A stretch of DNA of 37,392 nt, from the IMG/VR virus record IMGVR_UViG_3300033388_002168, positions 1 through 37,392 of that record; one strand, written 5' to 3'. Origin of the DNA: a virus. A model generated the notes under the pieces. It was given only the letters and a program-made list of their open reading frames with translations, was not told where the DNA came from and did no database searches. This document shows positions 30,397-37,392 of the stretch, in pieces. The first letter of the stretch is position 1; every line of letters starts with the position of its first letter. Made by a program: the position numbers and the translations under genes.

Positions 30397-33300
30397 GGGA
30401 CGTGGAACATGATGCCGGTGTAGAGGTCCCCGCCGATCTTCACAGCCGAGATGATGAGGTCCCCGCTACTGTAAGGTGTCCATGGCCCCTGTCCATAGGG
30501 GCAGAGCCAGAGGTCGTCCAGCGTCAACGTATCGCCCGATCCACCCTGGACCCTGATGTGGAAGGTGGCACCGTCAGGCATGTTGGTCGGAGGATCCAGG
30601 TGAGTCGTCGTCGTGATGATTAACTTCTGCACCGGACCATCAGCAAAGTCAGGCACAACAGTCCCGGAAAGTGAACCCAGATCGTGGGTGGTCGGAACCC
30701 CTAGCTCGGGATTATACGAAGTGGCCTCAGTCACCTCGAACATCGGAGCCAACTCCATCACCCGCCCACCGATCTCGGTAGAGTCCTGAGCCACTACCGC
30801 CACCCCAGCCCCAGAGTTTGCGGGCGGGAGCATGTCGAAGAACCGATGCGCCCCCGCATCACCACCCTTGTCTACCGCTGAGAAGGGTTGGACCTCAATG
30901 ATGATAGGATCGCCGTCCGTCATTTCAAAAGTCTGGTCCGGCGACCCGCCCGTGGCTTTCAAGTAATCTGAATAGTCCGCGCTGGTGTTGATCGTGTAGC
31001 TGTACTCCGCTCCAACACCTACCACCGTGAACTCCATCGACTCAACAGCAGCCCCTACTTGGATGTTGAGCAGGACCTTGTGGGTTGAGGTTGAGGTGAC
31101 GTGAGGCACCCACTCGCCAAAGACGACGATGCCCAAGGGCGCGAGGTCGTCTCCGGTTCCGCCAGCGTTGTACTGGATCTCGCCTTCCCACGTTTCCGCG
31201 CTTTCGGAGCCCGTCTTGCCAGCCCCGGACCAACCTCGTGCCCATACATACAGCGTCTCGCCGTCAGCCAGGGCGCTCCCGGCGTTAACAATGTCCTGGC
31301 GGTTGTCTGAATAACTTGAGCTAGTCCAGTCCGTGATGACGCTCGTGCTTGCTTTGTATTCAACGCAGGCTGTGTCCTCGTCGCCCGTCCAGGCCAACCG
31401 CCCTTGCGTTCCCACCAGCGTAAGGGATGGGCTGATGTTCGGGAGGGTGTCGAAGTCGAAGGTGTGTGAGCCCGTAACCCACACGTCACCAGCACCAGCA
31501 TCGTATCGGAAGCCCCACAACATCGCTGAGTTGTGCTTCTCGCTAATGAGGACGCCAGTGTCGTGGAGGAGCCTGTAGACCACGGTGTTGTCGTACTGGT
31601 CCCATGATGTCGGCTCCCCGGCGTTGTGAACCACACCCCCGGCGAGCGTGTGGAACGACGTAGCGCTTAGGAACCCAGACGGATCCTCAATAGCCAGCGT
31701 GATGTTCCCGTAGCTGCCAGCCTGGGACGGGATCACCTTGGCAGTCGGTATAACGGTGTCCGTGTCAGTGAACCCGATGTACCCAGTGAAGTTCTCAGAC
31801 GACGGGTCGCCAGAGCCAGCCAGGCCACCCGTGTCGTTGTAGGCTTCCACCCGGACGCCAAGCTCACTGCCCTCAGCGAGCCCGGCATAAATCTCCACTT
31901 GCCCCGACTGAGTGTCCACGTAACTCCCGCCAGACACGTCCCCTGGGATAGAGCCAACGGCGGTCTTGTACTGAATGGACTGCGTGTCTTCGTCACCGAT
32001 CCACGAGAACTTCACGTCACCGTCAGGATTGATGGAAAGCGAGCCCGAGAAGTTCGGCAAGAGGTCCACGTCGAAGGTGTGGGATCCAGTGATCCACACG
32101 GCTCCAGGGCCAGCGTCGTACCTCACGCCCCAGAAGATCACCGAGTTGTGCTTCTCGCTAATCGTGACTCCGGTGGAGTGAGTGAGTTGATACGGGTCCG
32201 AGTCGTCGTACTGATTCCAGGTCGTCGGATCGCCTGGGTTGTGGATGCCGCCGCCGTCAATGGCATCCATCGAGGTGGCGTCCACGTACCCGTTGGGGTC
32301 CTCAATCGTCAGGGTGATATTGCCGTTGGTCCCGACCTGCTCCGCGATCACCTCCACTGTTGGTGAGATCGTGTCCACGAACGCTAACTGCAACGACATG
32401 TCTTCCGTGGAGTCTGTCCCAGCGCCGCCCGTTTGGGTGTGACCCCTACAACGGACGTACAACGTCTGACCAGCGGTGAAGGTAGTGTGGATAGAGGTTA
32501 GACCAGTTCGGGTGTTCACGACGCCGTCAGGGGTGTCTAGGTCCACTGCCGTCACTGGTGCCGACACACTCTTTGAGTACGAGAGTGACAGTAGGTCCTC
32601 GTCCCCGATGTGGCTTAGATAAACCGTAGTGCCGTCCTGCAACAGGGTCGCTGAGAACTCGGGCAAGAGGTCCGCGTCGTAAGTGAACGACCCAATGATC
32701 CAGAACTCCGTGGATCCACCGTCCAGGCTATACCTCACGCCCCAGAAGATCGTTGACGGCTTGCCCTCAACCAGGGTGACGCCAGCGGTGGGGGCTAGGT
32801 CGAAGACTGGCCCAGTTACGTCCAAGTCCTCCCACGGGTCTTCTGGATCGCCCGGAGCGAGGCCAGTGCCGCCCTGGATGCGCTGGAACGCCGTCCCGGT
32901 GACGCGATCTTGAGGATCGTTTAGCTCAAGGACTAAGTTTCCCACGCTCCCAGTCTGGCTTGGTATCGCCTTGACCGTTGGTACGATTGTGTCACTGCCG
33001 AGATAAATGACAAACTGCATCGCCTCGCTGGGGATGGACACTTCTTGGGTAGCGTCGTCCGTGGCCGAAGTCCGATAGAACTGACCCTCCACGCACAAGC
33101 ACTCGCCGGAGGCCAGTACAAACGACTCAAGGTCCTGGTAGTTGAAGGTGTTGCCGCTGTACTCAGTTCCCTCCGCGTCGTCGAATATGATGGAGTTGAA
33201 GACCTCGCTACCAACGTCAGTCTTGTTGACCCGGAACCTCCAGCTTTGGCAGTCGGTGTCGATGGCCTGGGGGATGATTACCGGAGTCCCGTCTTCCTCG

Positions 33301-35879
33301 GTCGTGAAGTTGAAGTAACCATTCGGTATGGCGTTGCCGTCCACGAACAGCCTGCCGGGGTCGTCCGCTGGCCTGAAGAGGTTTCCGGCAGCGTCCACAG
33401 CATTGAAGAGGATCACCTTCCTGGTCCCGCCCTCATCTGGTTTCGCCACCTCGACGTTTATATCCACTGGGTCCGCCACTATGCCCGTCACTGTGTAGTC
33501 ACCGGGCCAGGTCGGCTCGCCATCCCCCTCATCCATCGTGTAATACCCGAAGTTCACCTCGTCCGAGTCGTCCGTGGCGACGAAACGGACCCCCTCGTTG
33601 AGGGTGCTGTCTGGGATGTACGGGAACCAGACCACCCTCGGGTTGTTGTTTTTGACATGGTAGGTGTACCGGAGGCCGGTCAGCCCGCTCTCGCCCTGGG
33701 TACACGCCTCGTCCGTGTAGAACACAATACCGACGTAGCGGACCTCCCCATCGGTGTTGAAGGTGTGGACATTCTCTCCGCCCGTTGGCAGGCCGTCGAA
33801 GGTGAGAATTGCGCCCGTCGTGGTCACGTCGTTCTTAGTGGGCTCGGTGTCGGAATCAACGTACTTACAGCCCTCGCCCAAGAGCCACCCTGGGAAGAGA
33901 AATAGGTCGCCGTCGTCTTCATCTAGGTGTGGATTGCCGTGCGCGATCCCAGCAGTGATCTGTTCCTGAACGACGGGGGCGGGGACGTAAAGGTCGTAGA
34001 CCGAGGTGCCGTTGGGTGTAACGTCCCAGGTGGCCGTGACCGTAATCTCGGTGGCAGTGTTGCTGGCGACCTCACGGATGGGGTCGTCGGCGTCATAGCC
34101 AGCCCCTTCGATAATCTTGATGTGACACCCATCCCACTCATCAACCTCCCACGCCTTAGTGGTATCGTTCAAGGTGTTCGAGGTGTTGCTACCAGAGGAA
34201 AGTCCGTTGTCTAGCGGGTCGTCCGCCCTCACGCCCATACCACTCAGGAGTACGGGACGCACCTCCACCATGCCGATGCGCGATGCCCGAAAAGCGATCT
34301 TCCTGGTCTTCGACACCCCAAGCTCGGTCCAGTCCGTCCACGCCAGCGTCTTCGGATTCTGATACCGGAAGTCCACAACCACCGACCAGTTGGCGTAAAG
34401 CCACTCCGGTTCGTCCCAGTCCACTACCACCAACGGCTGCTCACCATCAAGCTCAACGTAGTGGTCAATTAGGACCCCGGTGACGTGGGGCGGCACCCCA
34501 TGGGGCGGTACGAGCGTGGATGAAATATCCACCGAGTCAAAGTCGTCAGTCGGGTAGTCTAGGTAGACGTGATCGCGAGTGAGTTCGCAAGTCAGATTGT
34601 ACGTGGCGGTACCGCCATCCTCTAGCCTGACCACCCTGGCTGTCTCGTTGGCGATCCCGCTGATGTCGTGGTTAATGAGGACGTGATCGCCCACCTCCAG
34701 AACCAAGCCCTCAATGTTCAACCCAGTGATGACGAACTCGAAATTGTGGTCTAGTTCACGACGAAGCTCGTACCACCCGTTCCGGACGGCCTGCTGCCAC
34801 TCTGTCGTGGCAGGCATGTCGATCGTCCTCTCGTTCAGGCCGAACTTGTCGAAGTGATAGTTGCTCTGGTCGTCCTCATAGGTGTCCGGAATCGGGACGG
34901 TGGCACCCCTGCCCTGATCCTTTGTGGACTCCCAGGAGGCGATCACTTGGTTGGTCAGTTCGTGAAGGGCCTTCTTGTGGCGCACCTGGATGGGTCCGAC
35001 GTTGTCCGTATTAAGCTCAAGCGCATAAATGGCGAAGGTGCCACCAACGGACGGGGTGGGGCTAAAGGCCGAAGACACTGTGAATGTCGTCTTCGTGTTC
35101 GAGGCGATGGTTCGCACCTGTCCCGCGCCCGTCCCCGTGAGGATCTTCGCCTTCAGCCCAGTGAGGAGTCCACTCACGCCACCGTCCGGCCAGGATGAAT
35201 CAACTAAACCAGTCCTAGTAGACTCTGTAATCACGGTTGACGTGGCTCCCGTAATCGTGCCCGTCCCTCCAGTCGGCGCGTCCAGCACGAGGCCAACCTT
35301 GCCGTCCTTCGCTACCAGCGTACCACGGCAAGCCTGGAGCAGCATCTTGAGAACTTCGCCGCGCTTCCCAGACTTCACGTACAGGTCGGACCTGTACCGC
35401 TCAACGCTAATGAGGCTGTTGTCAAAGTCGTAAACGCTGATCGTGTCTTCTGCGTAGTCGCCCCAGTCGATGAACGAGCCAAGGTCAACGTCACCAGCCG
35501 GTAGCCCAGCGGACCAGCGGTCGCTGGAGTCCTCTCGATGGGGGGCTATTAGGACATCGAGGATCTGCCAGACCGGGTTCCTCGAAAACTCGTAAGCGCC
35601 CGTCACTGGGTTGGACCCCGAGTACACGTATTTCCTGACCTTCTTCCCTTTGTACAAGCACTGGATGTCCGGGACCTGGGTGGTCCAATAGCGCGTCCCA
35701 CGGACACGCGGGATGATCGCGCCTGGGCTGATGTTCCAGGTGCCGAGGTCCTGCGAGAGCGTCTCCCACACCGTGTTCGTGACCTGGGGGGATAGCTCAT
35801 AATTCGTGGGTAGCTCCATGATGAAGTAGCCCACATTGCGGAGGCACTGAAGCCTGGGATGGCCTTGTCCCGATCCCAC
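30393..35879 (-). CDS. Tail-tip/host-specificity protein, gpJ-like (downstream part of frameshifted gene)
   Basis: About 1,820 residues. From about residue 15 it resembles a gpJ-type hub (VGYFIMELPTNYELSP, RGTRYWTTQ, NPVWQILDVL, RGTLVAKDGKVGLVLD), followed by beta domains and three ~200-residue tandem repeats near 31130-32995 (core TGVxISEKHNSxIFWGxRYD). The C-terminus is beta-rich. The first residues (GSGQGHPRLQ) are out of frame with the upstream ORF, so the true product probably continues from 37114 via a -1 shift near 35835. It could start alone at ATG 35819 (MELPTNYEL). Confidence 0.8.
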   Translation of the reverse strand: MGSGQGHPRLQCLRNVGYFIMELPTNYELSPQVTNTVWETLSQDLGTWNISPGAIIPRVRGTRYWTTQVPDIQCLYKGKKVRKYVYSGSNPVTGAYEFSRNPVWQILDVLIAPHREDSSDRWSAGLPAGDVDLGSFIDWGDYAEDTISVYDFDNSLISVERYRSDLYVKSGKRGEVLKMLLQACRGTLVAKDGKVGLVLDAPTGGTGTITGATSTVITESTRTGLVDSSWPDGGVSGLLTGLKAKILTGTGAGQVRTIASNTKTTFTVSSAFSPTPSVGGTFAIYALELNTDNVGPIQVRHKKALHELTNQVIASWESTKDQGRGATVPIPDTYEDDQSNYHFDKFGLNERTIDMPATTEWQQAVRNGWYELRRELDHNFEFVITGLNIEGLVLEVGDHVLINHDISGIANETARVVRLEDGGTATYNLTCELTRDHVYLDYPTDDFDSVDISSTLVPPHGVPPHVTGVLIDHYVELDGEQPLVVVDWDEPEWLYANWSVVVDFRYQNPKTLAWTDWTELGVSKTRKIAFRASRIGMVEVRPVLLSGMGVRADDPLDNGLSSGSNTSNTLNDTTKAWEVDEWDGCHIKIIEGAGYDADDPIREVASNTATEITVTATWDVTPNGTSVYDLYVPAPVVQEQITAGIAHGNPHLDEDDGDLFLFPGWLLGEGCKYVDSDTEPTKNDVTTTGAILTFDGLPTGGENVHTFNTDGEVRYVGIVFYTDEACTQGESGLTGLRYTYHVKNNNPRVVWFPYIPDSTLNEGVRFVATDDSDEVNFGYYTMDEGDGEPTWPGDYTVTGIVADPVDINVEVAKPDEGGTRKVILFNAVDAAGNLFRPADDPGRLFVDGNAIPNGYFNFTTEEDGTPVIIPQAIDTDCQSWRFRVNKTDVGSEVFNSIIFDDAEGTEYSGNTFNYQDLESFVLASGECLCVEGQFYRTSATDDATQEVSIPSEAMQFVIYLGSDTIVPTVKAIPSQTGSVGNLVLELNDPQDRVTGTAFQRIQGGTGLAPGDPEDPWEDLDVTGPVFDLAPTAGVTLVEGKPSTIFWGVRYSLDGGSTEFWIIGSFTYDADLLPEFSATLLQDGTTVYLSHIGDEDLLSLSYSKSVSAPVTAVDLDTPDGVVNTRTGLTSIHTTFTAGQTLYVRCRGHTQTGGAGTDSTEDMSLQLAFVDTISPTVEVIAEQVGTNGNITLTIEDPNGYVDATSMDAIDGGGIHNPGDPTTWNQYDDSDPYQLTHSTGVTISEKHNSVIFWGVRYDAGPGAVWITGSHTFDVDLLPNFSGSLSINPDGDVKFSWIGDEDTQSIQYKTAVGSIPGDVSGGSYVDTQSGQVEIYAGLAEGSELGVRVEAYNDTGGLAGSGDPSSENFTGYIGFTDTDTVIPTAKVIPSQAGSYGNITLAIEDPSGFLSATSFHTLAGGVVHNAGEPTSWDQYDNTVVYRLLHDTGVLISEKHNSAMLWGFRYDAGAGDVWVTGSHTFDFDTLPNISPSLTLVGTQGRLAWTGDEDTACVEYKASTSVITDWTSSSYSDNRQDIVNAGSALADGETLYVWARGWSGAGKTGSESAETWEGEIQYNAGGTGDDLAPLGIVVFGEWVPHVTSTSTHKVLLNIQVGAAVESMEFTVVGVGAEYSYTINTSADYSDYLKATGGSPDQTFEMTDGDPIIIEVQPFSAVDKGGDAGAHRFFDMLPPANSGAGVAVVAQDSTEIGGRVMELAPMFEVTEATSYNPELGVPTTHDLGSLSGTVVPDFADGPVQKLIITTTTHLDPPTNMPDGATFHIRVQGGSGDTLTLDDLWLCPYGQGPWTPYSSGDLIISAVKIGGDLYTGIMFHVP

Positions 35880-37114
35880 TTGGGGAAGAAGTCCGCTGGT
35901 GCCTGCGACGTGGTCCCGGTCAGGATCTCGAACTTGTCGGCCCAGTCTCGGTTCACGTAATACTGGGTAGCTCGGACGTGTACACCGTCCAGCAGGACGT
36001 TGTCCGCGACGGCTTCCAGCCCAGTGTCAAGGGGGCCCTCACCGATCACACAAACCGCGAACGGGCCGTCGTTGTCCGTCCCCCACGAGGCCCAGTTCTT
36101 TGTCCCACCACCGGCCTTCGAGTGGACGCCCACGATCATCGGCGTCACCCAGCGAGTGCCGTAAGGGATGGGCACGATATTACCCGCCACCCCCTCCATC
36201 TGCGCAACGGCACCTTGCTTAGGCGTGGCCCTTCCGAACTGTTCGCGGAAGTAGTCCATCCCGCCAAACTTGTCCTGCTGGCGAGTGGAGTTCGCAAACT
36301 GCCAGCGCCGTCCGCACTCACGGATCATATCCCTCGGGCAACCCTGGTAAACAATCTTGTCGCCAGCGACCAGGGTGCCGCTCCAGGTGATCGTGGAGTT
36401 CAGCTTGATCTGCCCATTAGCTAGGTCCGCCTCAGTGACTCGTAGGTTCGTGTAGACTGGGGACGAGGCTCGTTCGATTGTGACGTAATTGGATGGATAA
36501 TCGGATGGCTCAAGGGCAACCCCAGCCTGCCCAGTTGCCGCCGACCCCGTAATTGGGATCCACGTTGTGTTGGTGTAGCCGCCGCCCGTCGTTACCGTAG
36601 CCGAATCAGTGTACCCACAGTTGGTGTCCGCGCTTCCGAAATCCCACCCACAGTGGTTCATCATGACGCGCCCGACGCTGCCGCCCTTCGCCATTCGTGC
36701 GTCGGCCATGACGTTAAGCGTTATTACATCAGCGTTCACCTCGGGGCGGTAGACCGTTCCAGAGAAAAGTAGGACGGGTCCCTCGAAGGCGGTGTACTCG
36801 GCATTAGTGGCGAAATACTGACTCACCTCAGCGGTGGCCCCATCGAAGTCGTTCGTGTTGTGGTAGGCCGAGAACGCCCAGTCTGCGTTGTTGAATTTCA
36901 GGACGATGTGGTCGATCCCGTCCGCCGCGCTGACGACGATCCTTGGGAGGTCCATCATGTCGCCAGTGTACGGCTGGGCGGAGATCGTCACCGCTGCCGT
37001 GGCTACAAAAAGCTCCGTCGCACCCGAGTCTACTAGGGTGATCTTCGCTACCGTGATAGGGCGGCTCTGGTCTGCGTCCAGAATCGTCTGGATCGCACCA
37101 CTAACGGTTCTCAT
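35603..37114 (-). CDS. Tail hub protein, gpL/BR0599-like (upstream part of frameshifted gene)
   Basis: 503-residue frame, of which only the first ~420 residues look authentic. The N-terminal domain (about 1-270) has Cys-bearing segments MNHCGWDFGSADTNCGYT and CPRDMIRECGRRWQFANS followed by FGGMDYFREQFG, typical of gpL-like siphovirus tail proteins (metal or iron-sulfur bound). A second domain follows up to DFFPKWDRDKAIPGFSAS. After that the frame becomes Arg/Ser/Pro-rich nonsense while the other frame carries the sensible sequence. The start overlaps the upstream stop as TAATG. Confidence 0.75.
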   Translation of the reverse strand: MRTVSGAIQTILDADQSRPITVAKITLVDSGATELFVATAAVTISAQPYTGDMMDLPRIVVSAADGIDHIVLKFNNADWAFSAYHNTNDFDGATAEVSQYFATNAEYTAFEGPVLLFSGTVYRPEVNADVITLNVMADARMAKGGSVGRVMMNHCGWDFGSADTNCGYTDSATVTTGGGYTNTTWIPITGSAATGQAGVALEPSDYPSNYVTIERASSPVYTNLRVTEADLANGQIKLNSTITWSGTLVAGDKIVYQGCPRDMIRECGRRWQFANSTRQQDKFGGMDYFREQFGRATPKQGAVAQMEGVAGNIVPIPYGTRWVTPMIVGVHSKAGGGTKNWASWGTDNDGPFAVCVIGEGPLDTGLEAVADNVLLDGVHVRATQYYVNRDWADKFEILTGTTSQAPADFFPKWDRDKAIPGFSASAMWATSSWSYPRIMSYPPRSRTRCGRRSRRTSAPGTSAQARSSRVSVGRAIGPPRSRTSSACTKGRRSGNTCTRGPTQ

Positions 37115-37392
37115 TACAGGACCTCAACCAGGGTGAGGTTCACCTTCTCTGCCTCGTACAGGAAGGTTTCTCGGTCCATCATGTCCATGTCGTACCTGAC
37201 GGAGAACTCCGCCTCGCTCAGGTACTCGAAGTAGCTGAAGGAATACAGCCTCCCCTCCTGGGCCAGAAAGTGGTTCCAGAGAGTGTCCGCGTCGGTCGGC
37301 GTCAGTTGGTCGAAGAGGATCACGAACTTGCGCTTCAGCGGCACTTTGGCGGTCCTCTTCTCCTTTCCTCCCCACCCGGCGTTCACGATCGT
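37114..37392 (-). CDS. Tail protein, gpM/distal-tail-like (partial)
   Basis: The frame is open to the right edge; a GTG lies at 37386, so the gene is probably truncated. The visible ~90 residues (LTPTDADTLWNHFLAQEGRLYSF, EAEFSVRYDMDMMDRETFLYEAEKVNLTLVEVL) follow the layout of minor tail proteins encoded just before the gpL-like gene, with the typical VRF/EVEV-type ending. Ends at TAATG with the hub gene, so translation is coupled. Confidence 0.6.
   Translation of the reverse strand, partial: TIVNAGWGGKEKRTAKVPLKRKFVILFDQLTPTDADTLWNHFLAQEGRLYSFSYFEYLSEAEFSVRYDMDMMDRETFLYEAEKVNLTLVEVL

Noticed and set aside
33045-33905. 286-codon plus-strand frame within the tail-tip gene
   Set aside because: It lies wholly antisense to the well-supported gpJ-like coding sequence and has no recognisable motifs; such frames are common in GC-rich DNA.
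35603-35879. Programmed -1 frameshift at a canonical slippery heptamer
   Set aside because: I looked for X-XXY-YYZ in the upstream frame near the junction and found none (CCCCAAG at the edge does not fit). Mutation or sequence error is at least as likely, so I did not call a programmed site.
1-37392. tRNA or other structural RNA genes
   Set aside because: No cloverleaf with TTCRANY loop and matching arms was noticed in the short intergenic gaps; a covariance-model scan would be needed to exclude them fully.

Overview
The window is a fragment of a GC-rich tailed bacteriophage (Caudoviricetes) genome or prophage. The evidence is a lambda-like tail-tip module with Cys-rich gpL-like and gpJ-like proteins, fibre genes, an M15 endolysin, holin-like membrane proteins, a DnaB/YqaJ/RuvC replication-recombination block, and a long run of small overlapping early genes. 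The tail type points to a siphovirus. The host cannot be named from the sequence. Terminase, portal, capsid and tape-measure genes are absent and presumably lie beyond the right edge. Both edges cut genes.

Layout. (1) 1-9583, plus strand: about 30 small early or accessory genes, mostly coupled by ATGA, TAATG or short overlaps. Most are unknown. Recognisable ones are two paralogous sulfotransferase-fold proteins (6464-7066, 8146-8745), a MazG-like NTP pyrophosphohydrolase (7802-8146), a HAD-type phosphatase (8977-9336), several small zinc-knuckle proteins, membrane peptides and one secreted protein. (2) 9555-10864: a candidate promoter with almost no leader, a tyrosine recombinase with a decayed second catalytic domain, and an intrinsic terminator where the two transcription directions converge. 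(3) 10863-17360, minus strand: RuvC-like resolvase, DnaB helicase, replication initiator-like protein, phiC31 gp3-like protein, YqaJ exonuclease, HTH regulator and zinc-finger metallophosphoesterase. (4) 17375-18546, minus: a membrane/coiled-coil protein and an M15 endolysin. (5) 18549-27230, minus: an adhesin region with two giant fibres built from about 19-22 copies of a 22-25-residue repeat, paralogous companion genes and a double LamG protein. (6) 27327-37392, minus: structural and holin-like genes, an Fn3 protein, and the tail-tip hub, which is split by an apparent -1 frameshift near 35835.

How the parts fit together: the minus-strand tail, fibre and lysis genes form a late block read leftward, followed by the replication block in the same direction. 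The plus-strand left arm runs towards it and ends with the recombinase. The most unusual points are the tandem recombinase domain, the paired sulfotransferases, the duplicated repeat-fibre cassettes, the tail-tip frameshift, mini-ORFs filling gaps between coupled genes, and a paired operator-like palindrome at 5605-5639. There is no stretch over 300 bases without a plausible gene.
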